DNA of 64,000 bases, taken from positions 3,569,278 to 3,633,277 of the forward strand of contig NZ_LT629791.1 in the NCBI RefSeq assembly GCF_900105925.1, read 5' to 3'. The translations under genes and the position numbers were made by a program. Positions 1-7,205 of this stretch are shown in pieces. How positions within the stretch are numbered: position 1 is the stretch's first letter; each line of letters opens with the position of its first letter. The stretch is from Jiangella alkaliphila (GTDB taxonomy: Bacteria > Actinomycetota > Actinomycetes > Jiangellales > Jiangellaceae). The notes beneath the pieces were generated by a model, which had not been told where the DNA came from, made no database searches, and saw only the letters and a program-made list of their open reading frames with translations.

Positions 1-2
1 TC

Positions 3-446
3 GACGAGCCGGGCGCGGCGATGCTGCGCGAGCTGACCGAGGACACCGGTGCGCTCATCGTCGGCCGGCGGCTGTTCGACATCACCGACGGCTGGGGTGA
101 CCGGCACCCCGTCGGCGCCCCGGTCGTCGTGGTGACGCACCGGCCGCCGGACGACGCGGCCGCGAAGTGGCCCAACACCACGTTCGTCGACGGCGTCGCG
201 GCGGGGGTCGAGCGGGCGAAGCAGATCGCCGGGGACCAGAACGTGACGATCGCCAGCGCGAACATCACCCAGCAGGCGCTGGCGCTCGGCCTGGTCGACG
301 AGGTGTGCGTCAGCCTCGTGCCGGTGCTGTTCGGCGAGGGCATCCCGTACTTCTCGACGCTGGAGGGCGGGCACCAGTTGCTCGAGGACCCGGTGGTCGT
401 CCAGGGCCGGCGCGCCGTGCACCTGCGCTACCCGGTCCGGCGCTGA
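3..446 (+). CDS. RibD C-terminal/dihydrofolate reductase-like protein, 5' end cut by window
   Basis: The reading frame is open to the first base of the window, so the N-terminus lies outside; the first internal ATG is at 21. The visible protein has a 'GALIVGRRLFD' loop, a central 'PVVVVTHRPP' strand, and the late 'ALGLVDEVCVSLVPVLFGEGIPYF' segment typical of the RibD C-terminal/DHFR fold, which binds NADPH. These small actinobacterial proteins are usually annotated as dihydrofolate reductase family proteins, and their substrate is normally unknown. The stop codon is followed after 22 bases by a VOC-family gene on the same strand, so the two may be cotranscribed. Family assignment is good; biochemical role is unknown. 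Confidence 0.8.
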   Translation, partial: DEPGAAMLRELTEDTGALIVGRRLFDITDGWGDRHPVGAPVVVVTHRPPDDAAAKWPNTTFVDGVAAGVERAKQIAGDQNVTIASANITQQALALGLVDEVCVSLVPVLFGEGIPYFSTLEGGHQLLEDPVVVQGRRAVHLRYPVRR

Positions 447-468
447 CGACGGACAGGAGAACCGGACC

Positions 469-810
469 ATGCCGCTCGACCTGTTCGCCGGGATCTACGT
501 CCGTGACTACGCCGCGGTGCAGCCGTGGTACGTGCGGCTGCTCGGTTCCGAGCCGACCTTCCTCGCCATGGAGACGGAGGCCGTGTGGCAGCTCGCCGAG
601 CACCGCTGGCTCTACGTCAAGCAGCACCGTGACCACGGCGGCCACGCCGTCCTCGCGATCATGGTCGACGACCTGGACGCTCACGTGGCGCGGATCGCCG
701 AGCGCGGGGTCGAACCGGCGGAGTGGGAGGTCTACGGGCCGGACGTCCGCAAGGCGGTCTACCGCGACGCCGAGGGCAACGAGGTCGGCTTCGGCGTCAT
801 CCCCGGCTGA
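469..810 (+). CDS. VOC (glyoxalase/bleomycin resistance) family protein
   Basis: A 113-residue single-domain protein with the VOC pattern: 'FAGIYVRDYAAVQPWYVRLLG' at the N-terminus, 'VDDLDAHVARIAERGVE' in the second half and 'VYRDAEGNEVGFGVIPG' at the C-terminus, the last resembling the usual 'DPDGN' loop. An AGGAG ribosome site lies about nine bases before the ATG. Members are small metal-binding enzymes or resistance proteins of the glyoxalase fold; the substrate cannot be read here. Its last 14 bases overlap the end of the convergent LysR gene. Confidence 0.8.
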   Translation: MPLDLFAGIYVRDYAAVQPWYVRLLGSEPTFLAMETEAVWQLAEHRWLYVKQHRDHGGHAVLAIMVDDLDAHVARIAERGVEPAEWEVYGPDVRKAVYRDAEGNEVGFGVIPG

Positions 811-1720
811 CGGTCGCGGTGACGTCCTCCAACGTCGACGGGCCGACGTCGGCCGCGGCGCCGGCGAAGGCGCGGATCAGCGGCGTCTGGGCGCTGGTGC
901 GCCACACCAGCGCCCACTCCGTCGGCGGTGCGTCGTGGATCGGCACGAAGCAGACACCGGGATGGGCGGCGTAGAGGCTCGCCTGCGCACCGATCGGCGT
1001 CACGCACTCGCCCGCGGCGACCAGGGTCAGGATCTCGTGGACGGTGCGCGGCCGGGGTCCGCGCCGCGGGACGGGACGCCCCGACGGGGTGTGGGCGGGC
1101 AGCAGGGCCTCCAGCCAGTAGTCGGGGAACCGCCCTGCCGGGTCGATGCGGACGTGGTCGGCGAGGTCTTCCAGCGACACCGACGCCCGGCCGGCCAGCT
1201 CGTGGCCGGCCGCGACCGCCAGCACCCGGCCCACCGTGAAGACCGTCGGCCCCACAGTGAGGTCCGGCTCGCGGACCGGCCGCCAGAGCACGACGACGTC
1301 GGCCTGCTCCGATCGCAGCGGCCCGAACGGGTCGCTGAAGTGAATCTCGCGGATCTCCAGATCGCAGCCGGGATTGCCGCGCCGGAACCGGCCGAGAACT
1401 CTGAGGAAGAGCGAGCTGTCGTTTCCCATGACACCGAGCCGCAATGTACCGACGACGCCGCTCGCGGTCTCGGTCGCCCGGGCGAGGCCGGTCCTGATGG
1501 CGTCGTAGCCGGCCCGGAGATCGTCGCGCAGTTGCGCACCGAGCGGCGTCAACGTCACGTGGCGGCTGGTCCGCTCGAACAGCAGCCCGCCGACGCGACG
1601 CTCCTGCTTCTTGATCGACTGGCTGACCCGGGCGGGGGTGAGATGCAGCCGCTCGGCGGTGCGTCCGAAATGCAGTTCCTCGGACAACGTCAAGAAGATC
1701 TCGATGTCCCGCAGCTCCAT
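797..1720 (-). CDS. LysR-family transcriptional regulator
   Basis: A 307-residue protein starting 'MELRDIEIFLTLSEELHFGRTAERLHLTPARVSQSIKKQE', the classical LysR winged helix-turn-helix in residues 1-60. A periplasmic-binding-like effector domain follows (about 90-300). It is divergent from the DrrA-type ABC gene at 1835 and convergent with the VOC gene. LysR proteins commonly control the divergent neighbour, so the exporter is the most likely target; the effector is unknown. The start is followed upstream by an unusually AT-rich stretch (1721-1760) that probably holds its promoter and operator. Confidence 0.88.
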   Translation of the reverse strand: MELRDIEIFLTLSEELHFGRTAERLHLTPARVSQSIKKQERRVGGLLFERTSRHVTLTPLGAQLRDDLRAGYDAIRTGLARATETASGVVGTLRLGVMGNDSSLFLRVLGRFRRGNPGCDLEIREIHFSDPFGPLRSEQADVVVLWRPVREPDLTVGPTVFTVGRVLAVAAGHELAGRASVSLEDLADHVRIDPAGRFPDYWLEALLPAHTPSGRPVPRRGPRPRTVHEILTLVAAGECVTPIGAQASLYAAHPGVCFVPIHDAPPTEWALVWRTSAQTPLIRAFAGAAADVGPSTLEDVTATVSRG

Positions 1721-1727
1721 ATGCCGG

Positions 1728-1747
1728 ATTATGAACCATTTGTTAAT
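1728..1747. promoter_or_regulatory. AT-rich candidate LysR operator
   Basis: ATTA and TAAT arms separated by 12 bases in the divergent LysR/ABC gap. It is the only clearly AT-rich patch nearby and has the dyad form that LysR proteins often use. The assignment is inference. Confidence 0.35.
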
Positions 1748-1834
1748 GCTTCCTGATCGTTCTCGTCATTGATCGCCGATCGGCGCGCCCACGACTCTGG
1801 TGCCCCACGACGGAGACGGAGAGGGAGGGCGCGC

Positions 1835-2791
1835 ATGTCGTACGCGATCCGGGCCGAGGGCCTGGTCAAACGCTACGGAGACAAGGTGGCGCTGGACGGC
1901 GTCGATCTGGAGGTGCCGGCCGGCACGGTGGTCGGCGTCCTCGGGCCGAACGGCGCGGGCAAGACGACCATGGTCCGGATCCTGGCGACGCTGCTGCGGC
2001 CCGACGACGGCCGGGCCACGGTCGGCGGTCACGACGTGGTCCGCGATCCCGTGCGGGTGCGCCACCTGATCGGCGTCACCGGCCAGTACGCGTCCGTCGA
2101 CGAGGGCATGTCCGGCACCGCGAACCTCGTGCTGCTGGGGCGCCTGCTGCACCTGCCGGGCCGCGCCGCGAAGGCGCGAGCCGCGGAGCTGCTCGAGCGG
2201 TTCGAGCTGACCGACGCCGCGTCGCGCCCGATCGCCACCTACTCCGGCGGGATGCGCCGCCGGCTCGATCTCGCGGCGAGCCTCGTCGGGCGGCCCAGCG
2301 TCCTGTACCTGGACGAGCCGACCACCGGGCTCGACCCGCACATCCGCAACGAGCTGTGGCGCGTCGTCCGGGAGCTGGTCGTGGACGGCTGCACGGTGCT
2401 GCTCACCACCCAGTACCTGGAGGAGGCCGACCAGCTGGCGAACCGGATCGCCGTGTTCGACCACGGCCGGGTCGTCGCCGAGGGCGGATCCGGCGAGCTC
2501 AAGCGCCGGATCGGCGGCCAGATCCTGCAGGTGCGACCGGCCGATCCGGCCGACGCGCGCGAGGTGCGCCGGATCCTCGCCGAGGTGACCGGCGTGCTGC
2601 CCGGCCAGGACGAGAACTCCGGTCTGCTCGCCGTGCCGGCGCCGGACCCACTGGCGCTCGCCGCCGTCGTGCGCGGCCTCGACGCCGCCGGCATCGCCAC
2701 CGACGACGTCGGGCTGCGGCTGCCCAGCCTGGACGACGTCTTCCTCGCGCTCACCGGCACGACGGCGGTCGCCGAGCGGACACCGGCATGA
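1835..2791 (+). CDS. DrrA-type ABC transporter ATP-binding protein
   Basis: A 318-residue ATPase with Walker A 'GPNGAGKTT', signature 'YSGGMRRRLDLAASL', Walker B 'VLYLDEPTTGLDP' and switch segment 'LLTTQYLEEADQLA'. The C-terminal extension ending 'SLDDVFLALTG' is typical of the daunorubicin-resistance DrrA family. The ATG at 1835 follows a GGGAGGG-like ribosome site and gives the normal N-terminus; an upstream in-frame start at 1769 would add an unlikely arginine-rich leader. It overlaps the permease gene by an ATGA, so the pair should form a drug, lipid or antibiotic exporter. A paralogous pair lies at 39167-40968. The transported compound is unknown. Confidence 0.92.
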   Translation: MSYAIRAEGLVKRYGDKVALDGVDLEVPAGTVVGVLGPNGAGKTTMVRILATLLRPDDGRATVGGHDVVRDPVRVRHLIGVTGQYASVDEGMSGTANLVLLGRLLHLPGRAAKARAAELLERFELTDAASRPIATYSGGMRRRLDLAASLVGRPSVLYLDEPTTGLDPHIRNELWRVVRELVVDGCTVLLTTQYLEEADQLANRIAVFDHGRVVAEGGSGELKRRIGGQILQVRPADPADAREVRRILAEVTGVLPGQDENSGLLAVPAPDPLALAAVVRGLDAAGIATDDVGLRLPSLDDVFLALTGTTAVAERTPA

Positions 2792-3606
2792 GCGCGCACT
2801 CCGTCCTGCCCGGGGCGGCGGGATCCCCGTTGCGGATCACCCCGGCCCAGGCCGTCGGCCAGAGCCTGACCCTCGCCCGGCGAGGCGCCGCCCGGTTCGT
2901 GACGGCGCCGGCCGACCTCGCCAACGTCGTCCTCACCCCGGTGATCTTCCTGCTGATGTTCGCCTATCTCTTCGGCGGCGCCATCTCCGGCGGCGACACC
3001 GACGCGTACCTGCGGCTGATCGTGCCGGGCATCATGGTCATGACGGTGTTCCAGGCCAGCGTGGGCGTCGGGGCGGCACTGAGCGCCGACCTGTCCACCG
3101 GCGTGTTCGACCGGCTCCGGACGATGCCGATCGCCCGCTCCGCGCCGCTGGCCGGCGCCGTCCTGGCCGATGTCGTCCGCTACCTGATCTCGCTCGGTGT
3201 GCTGCTCGCCCTCGCGCTCGTCATGGGCTACCGGATCGACACCGGCCCGCTCGAGACGCTCACCGCCGTCGCCGTGCTGATCGCCTTCGCGCTCAGCTTC
3301 TCGTGGCTCTCCGTCTTCCTCGGCATGCTGGTGGCGACGCCGGGCGCAGTGCACGGCCTGATGACGATCCTGATCCTGCCGCTGACGTTCGCCAGCAACG
3401 TGTTCGTGTCCGCGCAGACCATGCCCGGCTGGCTGGAAGCCTGGTCGAGTGTGAACCCGGTCAGCCTGATGGCCGACACGGTGCGCGGACTGCTGGGCGG
3501 GGGAGAGGTCGCTCAGCCGATGCTCGGCAGCCTCGCCTGGATGGCCGGGATTGGTGCGGTGTTCCTGCCGCTCGCGATGGCGGCCTACCGGAAGAAGGTG
3601 AAGTGA
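2788..3606 (+). CDS. ABC-2 type exporter permease (DrrB-like)
   Basis: A 272-residue membrane protein with about six hydrophobic segments, starting after 'ANVVLTPVIFLLMFAYLFGGAISGG' and including 'LRLIVPGIMVMTVFQASVGVGAALSADLSTGVFDRLRTMPIARSA', the ABC-2 hallmark. It ends near 'NPVSLMADTVRGLLGGG'. It is translationally coupled to the ATPase by the ATGA overlap and forms the membrane half of that exporter. The tRNA-Asn gene follows within 10 bases on the other strand. Confidence 0.92.
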   Translation: MSAHSVLPGAAGSPLRITPAQAVGQSLTLARRGAARFVTAPADLANVVLTPVIFLLMFAYLFGGAISGGDTDAYLRLIVPGIMVMTVFQASVGVGAALSADLSTGVFDRLRTMPIARSAPLAGAVLADVVRYLISLGVLLALALVMGYRIDTGPLETLTAVAVLIAFALSFSWLSVFLGMLVATPGAVHGLMTILILPLTFASNVFVSAQTMPGWLEAWSSVNPVSLMADTVRGLLGGGEVAQPMLGSLAWMAGIGAVFLPLAMAAYRKKVK

Positions 3607-3614
3607 GAGGTGGG

Positions 3615-3687
3615 CTCCCGCACCTGGACTCGAACCAGGAACCCTCTGATTAACAGTCAGATGCTCTGCCAATTGAGCTATGCGGGA
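3615..3687 (-). tRNA. tRNA-Asn (anticodon GTT)
   Basis: Read on the minus strand this 73-base segment folds as a cloverleaf. The 7-bp acceptor stem is TCCCGCA/TGCGGGA, the D stem GCTC/GAGC, the anticodon stem TCTGA/TCAGA around the loop CTGTTAA, and the T arm CCTGG-TTCGAGT-CCAGG with G as discriminator. The loop gives anticodon GTT, reading Asn codons. CCA is not encoded. No integrase or partial tRNA copy was seen beside it. Confidence 0.96.
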
Positions 3688-3736
3688 TGGTGTGGACCGA
3701 AGGTTCCGGCCGACGCTGAACTTTAGCAGGCGAGGG

Positions 3737-3763
3737 GCCCCGGATCCCAATCGGTTCCGGGGC
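3737..3763 (-). terminator. GC hairpin downstream of the three-gene sugar operon
   Basis: Perfect 8-bp arms GCCCCGGA and TCCGGGGC with an 11-base loop lie 10 bases beyond the minus-strand stop at 3773. This placement suits termination of the DUF993 operon before the tRNA gene. There is no U tract. Confidence 0.55.
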
Positions 3764-3772
3764 TCACGCGCC

Positions 3773-4591
3773 TCAGCCGAGGACGTGCTCGTCGTAGCGT
3801 TTGCGCATCAGCGCGACCACCTCGTCGGGGTCGGCGGCCCAGACGTCGGCGTTGAAGATCTCGACCTCGATGGGGCCGTCGAAGCCGGCGGCGTCGACCA
3901 GCCGGCGGAAGTGCCGGAAGTCGATGTGGCCGTCGCCCATCATGCCGCGGGACAGCAGCGCGTCCGCCGGGAAGGGGGTGATCCAGTCGCACACCTGGAA
4001 GCTGGCGATGCGGCCGGCCGACCGCGCGATCGCCGCCTCGACCGTCGGGTCCCACCAGACGTGGAAGGTGTCGACGACGACGCCGACGGAGGACGGGGCG
4101 AAGGGTGCGGCCATGTCCAGGGCCTGGTCGAGCGTCGACAGCACGCCGCGGTCGGCGCAGTAGAGCGGGTGCATGGGCTCCAGCGCCAGCCGGACGCCCG
4201 CGGCCTCGGCGTACGGGACCAGCGCGGCCACGCCGTCGGCGACCCGGGCGCGGGCGCCGGCGAGATCCCGCGACCCGGACGGCAGCCCGCCGACCACCAG
4301 GACCAGGCAGTCCGCGCCCAGCGCGGCCGCCTCGTCGATCGCCCGGCGGTTGTCGTCCAGCGCCGCTTCGCGGGCGGCACCCGGGAACTCGGTGATGAAC
4401 CCGCCCCGGCACAGCGACGACACCCGCAGACCGGCGTCGGCGACCAGCCGGGCCGCCTCGGCGACGCCGCAGGCCTGCACCGGCTCGCGCCACAACCCGA
4501 TCCACTGGAGACCGGCCCGGACGCAGCCGTCGACGGCCTCGGCGACCGACCAGCGCTCGGTCGTCCGCTGGTTCAGCGACAGCCGGTCCAT
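3773..4591 (-). CDS. Sugar phosphate isomerase/epimerase (xylose isomerase-like TIM barrel)
   Basis: A 272-residue AP-endonuclease-2/IolE-type TIM barrel. It reads 'LSLNQRTTERWSVAEAVDGCVRAGLQWIGLWREPV' at the N-terminus, 'ALEPMHPLYCADRGVLSTLDQALDM' with the Glu and His metal ligands in the middle, 'VVVDTFHVWWDP' and 'FQVCDWITPFP', and ends '..DGPIEVEIFNADVWA'. The family binds a divalent metal and acts on sugars or sugar phosphates; the exact substrate is not readable. Its ATG shares one base with the stop of the DUF993 gene (TGATG). It is the last gene of a three-gene operon with a dehydrogenase and DUF993, which suggests sequential steps in breakdown of an unusual sugar. Confidence 0.85.
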   Translation of the reverse strand: MDRLSLNQRTTERWSVAEAVDGCVRAGLQWIGLWREPVQACGVAEAARLVADAGLRVSSLCRGGFITEFPGAAREAALDDNRRAIDEAAALGADCLVLVVGGLPSGSRDLAGARARVADGVAALVPYAEAAGVRLALEPMHPLYCADRGVLSTLDQALDMAAPFAPSSVGVVVDTFHVWWDPTVEAAIARSAGRIASFQVCDWITPFPADALLSRGMMGDGHIDFRHFRRLVDAAGFDGPIEVEIFNADVWAADPDEVVALMRKRYDEHVLG

Positions 4592-5745
4592 CACGCCACC
4601 CCGGACGTCGCGAGCAGCGACGACATCCGCGCAGCGGCCAGCGGCGGGTCCGGGAACAGCCCGGCCGCGTCGGCCAGTTCGAACGTCCGCACCAGGTGGG
4701 GGAGCGACCGCGCGCTCTGCAGCCCGCCGACCATGACGAACCCCGGCTGCAGGCCGGACAGCCAGGCGAGGAACGCGATGCCGGCCTTGTAGTAATAGGT
4801 GGGCTCGCCGAACACCTGCCGGGCCAGCGGCACGGTCGGCGCGAACGCGTCGTCGTACGCGGACAGGTCGCCGCGGTCCAGCGCCTGCAGCGCCGCCGAC
4901 GCCGCCGGCGCGATGGCCGCGAAGATCCCGAGCAGCGCGTCCGACGAACCGCGGATCAGCGACGGGTAGTTGTAGTCGTCGCCGGTGTACAGCCGCACCC
5001 CGGCGGGCAGCCGCGGCCGCAGCGCCTCCTCGAACGACGCGTCCAGCAGCGACACCTTGATGCCGTCGACCTTCGCCGCGTGGTCCTCGATCAGCGCCAC
5101 CACGTGGTCGGCTGCCACGTTCACGTCGTCGTCGCCCCAGTAGCTGGCCAGCGCGGGGTCGAACATCGGGCCGAGCCAGTGCAGGATCACCGGCGACGAC
5201 GCCTGGGCGAGCAGCCGGTCGTAGACCTTGCGGTAGTCGTCGGGGCCGGACGCGACGGCGGCCAGCTGGCGGCTGGCCATGAGGATGACCTGCGCGCCGG
5301 CGCCCTCGACGACCTCGAGCTGTTCCTCGTAGGCGGCCGCGACCGCGTCGAGGCCGGACGCGGGCGCCGTCAGCTGGTCGGTCCCCGCGCCGGCCGCGAT
5401 GCGCCCACCGGCGGCGCGCGCCTCGGCGGCGCTGCGCCGGATCAGCTCCTGGGTCGCCGCCCAGTCCAGGCCCATGCCGCGCTGCGCGGTGTCCATCGCC
5501 TCGGCGACGCCCAGCCCGTACGACCACAGGTGCCGCCGGAACGCCAGCGTGTGTTCCCAGTCGACGACGGCGGGCGCGCCGGGCCGGTTCTCGCCCAGCG
5601 GGTCGGCGACGACGTGCGCGGCGGCGAACGCGACCCGGGACGTGAACGGCGCCGACGGCCGCGTCCACGCTCGCGGTTCGCCCATCGTGTACGTCCGTAG
5701 CGCGCCGTCCGCGCCCGGCAGCCGCAAGGACGTCGCGCCGCTCAC
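4591..5745 (-). CDS. DUF993 (dihydrodipicolinate synthase-like TIM barrel) protein
   Basis: A 384-residue protein that I recognise as DUF993, often called dihydrodipicolinate synthase family. Readable blocks are 'VDWEHTLAFRRHLWSYGLGVAEAMDTAQRGMGLDW', 'VYDRLLAQASSPVILHWLGPMFDPALASYWG', 'KVDGIKVSLLDASFE' with a Lys in the position expected for a Schiff base, and 'GVRLYTGDDYNYPSLI'. The GTG start at 5745 overlaps the stop of the dehydrogenase gene (GTGA). The fold suggests an aldolase or lyase acting on a keto-sugar acid, but no member's reaction is known to me. Its placement between an oxidoreductase and an isomerase-like gene supports carbohydrate catabolism. Confidence 0.85.
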   Translation of the reverse strand: MSGATSLRLPGADGALRTYTMGEPRAWTRPSAPFTSRVAFAAAHVVADPLGENRPGAPAVVDWEHTLAFRRHLWSYGLGVAEAMDTAQRGMGLDWAATQELIRRSAAEARAAGGRIAAGAGTDQLTAPASGLDAVAAAYEEQLEVVEGAGAQVILMASRQLAAVASGPDDYRKVYDRLLAQASSPVILHWLGPMFDPALASYWGDDDVNVAADHVVALIEDHAAKVDGIKVSLLDASFEEALRPRLPAGVRLYTGDDYNYPSLIRGSSDALLGIFAAIAPAASAALQALDRGDLSAYDDAFAPTVPLARQVFGEPTYYYKAGIAFLAWLSGLQPGFVMVGGLQSARSLPHLVRTFELADAAGLFPDPPLAAARMSSLLATSGVA

Positions 5746-6893
5746 AGCGTCAGCTCCGGCAGCTCGACCCGGCACGCGCCGTCGGACGACTGGAGCCCGG
5801 CCTGCGCGAGCCGGACGCCGCGGGCACCGGCGAGGAAGTCGTAGGGGTGCGGCGCGTCCTCCGTCACGTGCCGCACGAACTGCTCCCATTGCGCCTTGAA
5901 CCCGTTCTGCGGCGGCGAGTTGTCGGGCACCTCCTGCCACTGGTCGCGGTAGCGCCGCTCGTCGGCGATGTCGGGGTTCCACGTCGGCCGCGGCGTCGCG
6001 GTGCGCGGCTGGATGACGCAGTGGTGCAGCCCCGCGACGGCGCTGCCAAGCGTGCCGTCGACCTGCAGCTCCAGCAGCTCGTCGCGGTGCACGCGGACCG
6101 CCCACGACGAGTTGAACTGCGCGACGACACCGCCGGCCAGCTCGAAGATCGCGTAGGCGGCGTCGTCGGCGGTGACGTCGTAGCGCCGGCCCCGCTCGTC
6201 CCACCGCTCCGGGATGTGCGTGACGGCGCGCGCCGTCACCGCCTCGACCCGGCCGAACAGGTTCGTCAGCACGTAGTCCCAGTGGCAGAACATGTCGACG
6301 ACGATGCCGCCGCCGTCCTCGCTGCGGTAGTTCCAGCTGGGCCGCTGCGCCTCCTGCCAGTCGCCCTCGAACACCCAGTAGCCGAACTCGCCGCGCACCG
6401 AGAGGATGCGGCCGAAGAACCCGCTCTCGATCAGGCGGCGCAGCTTCAGCAGCCCGGGCAGGAACAGCTTGTCGTGCACGACGCCGTTCTTCACGCCCGC
6501 GGTCCTGGCCTGCTTGGCCAGCGTCAGCGCGCCCTCGACGGTCTCGGATACCGGCTTCTCGGTGTAGACGTGCTTGCCGGCGTCGATCGCCTTGACGATC
6601 GACTCCTCGCGCACCGAGGTCAGCTGGGCGTCGAAGTAGACGACGTTCTCGGCGTCGCCGAGCGCGGCATCGAGGTCGGTCGTCCACCGCTCCAGGCCGT
6701 GCCGCGTCGCGATGTCGCGCAGCTTCTCCTCGCTGCGGCCCACCAGGACCGGGTCGAGCGTGACGCGGGAGCCGTCAGACAGCTCGACCCCGCCCTGCTC
6801 GTTGATCGCGAGGATCGACCGGACCAGATGCTGCCGGTACCCCATCCGGCCGGTGACGCCGTTCATCACGACACCGAGCGACTTGACTGCCAT
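5742..6893 (-). CDS. Gfo/Idh/MocA family oxidoreductase
   Basis: A 383-residue NAD(P)-dependent dehydrogenase. The N-terminal Rossmann part ends in 'GKHVYTEKPVSET', the EKP motif of the family. The catalytic-domain segment 'SEDGGGIVVDMFCHWDYVLTNLFG' holds the conserved Asp and His. The ATG at 6893 is chosen because a strong AGGAGG sits just upstream; a longer in-frame start at 6926 has no such site. It is the first gene of the DUF993 operon. A GCGCTT-containing LacI-type site lies about 10 bases before the start. The substrate is probably a sugar or polyol. Confidence 0.88.
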   Translation of the reverse strand: MAVKSLGVVMNGVTGRMGYRQHLVRSILAINEQGGVELSDGSRVTLDPVLVGRSEEKLRDIATRHGLERWTTDLDAALGDAENVVYFDAQLTSVREESIVKAIDAGKHVYTEKPVSETVEGALTLAKQARTAGVKNGVVHDKLFLPGLLKLRRLIESGFFGRILSVRGEFGYWVFEGDWQEAQRPSWNYRSEDGGGIVVDMFCHWDYVLTNLFGRVEAVTARAVTHIPERWDERGRRYDVTADDAAYAIFELAGGVVAQFNSSWAVRVHRDELLELQVDGTLGSAVAGLHHCVIQPRTATPRPTWNPDIADERRYRDQWQEVPDNSPPQNGFKAQWEQFVRHVTEDAPHPYDFLAGARGVRLAQAGLQSSDGACRVELPELTL

Positions 6894-6903
6894 GCCACCT
6901 CCT

Positions 6904-6920
6904 GTGGAAAGCGCTTGCCC
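6904..6920. promoter_or_regulatory. Candidate LacI operator at the DUF993 operon
   Basis: Contains the 8-bp palindrome AAGCGCTT inside GGAAAGCGCTTGCCC. LacI/GalR proteins typically bind such sites, with CG at the centre. It lies just upstream of the dehydrogenase ribosome site, where binding would block transcription. Confidence 0.55.
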
Positions 6921-7038
6921 ACACACCGTACGGTGTCGCGGCGCGGGCGCGCAAGCTCTGGTGTTACGGGGATGTCACCAGGTGGCGGGCGGTGCGGGGT
7001 GAATTAGTCGGCCCACCTGGCCAAATCCGCCGCTGGTG

Positions 7039-7052
7039 GGGAAGGCGCTTAC
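7039..7052. promoter_or_regulatory. Second candidate LacI operator
   Basis: GGGAAGGCGCTTAC shares GAA and GCGCTT with the sites at 6904 and 8269. It lies about 130 bp upstream of the first site, a spacing that would allow looping by a tetrameric LacI protein. Confidence 0.4.
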
Positions 7053-7093
7053 CTGGTGATGGTATGGTCCCGCGTCGCCCGGGACGCCGAAAC

Positions 7094-7166
7094 GATCAGG
7101 TGACGTAACGCCCCGATTCGCCGGCGCTTCGTCACCTGATCATCTTCGGCAGAACGATCAGGTGAC
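7094..7166. repeat. Three copies of GATCAGGTGAC able to form alternative hairpins
   Basis: Copies lie at 7094-7104 (+), 7131-7141 (-) and 7156-7166 (+). The middle copy can pair with either neighbour, giving two mutually exclusive 11-12-bp stems. The set sits just past the LacI stop on the minus strand, so one stem may act as its terminator. Confidence 0.6.
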
Positions 7167-7205
7167 ACAACGGCGGTCGGATCGCGACGGCGCCACGCTT
7201 GCCGG

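Larger units (their letters stand above)
6894..7205. other. 312-bp intergenic region with promoter, LacI-type sites and a triple repeat
   Basis: This gap separates the end of the LacI gene from the start of the DUF993 operon, both on the minus strand. It holds two GCGCTT-type operator candidates (6904-6920 and 7039-7052) and three copies of GATCAGGTGAC in +/-/+ orientation (7094-7166). No open frame with a ribosome site was seen. Confidence 0.7.

Noticed and set aside
167-1756. Long plus-strand frame across the VOC and LysR genes
   Set aside because: It is an Arg/Pro-rich shadow frame spanning two real genes on opposite strands.
3615-3687. tRNA-Asn as an integration site of a mobile element
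   Set aside because: No integrase gene, partial tRNA repeat or composition change was found nearby.
2239-3750. Long minus-strand open frame opposite the DrrAB genes
   Set aside because: Its protein is low in hydrophobic pattern and rich in Arg, His and Gln, as expected for the antisense of GC-rich genes. The plus strand has clear ABC motifs.
7094-7166. GATCAGGTGAC repeats as a CRISPR array
   Set aside because: Only three short copies in mixed orientation with unequal spacers; no cas genes.
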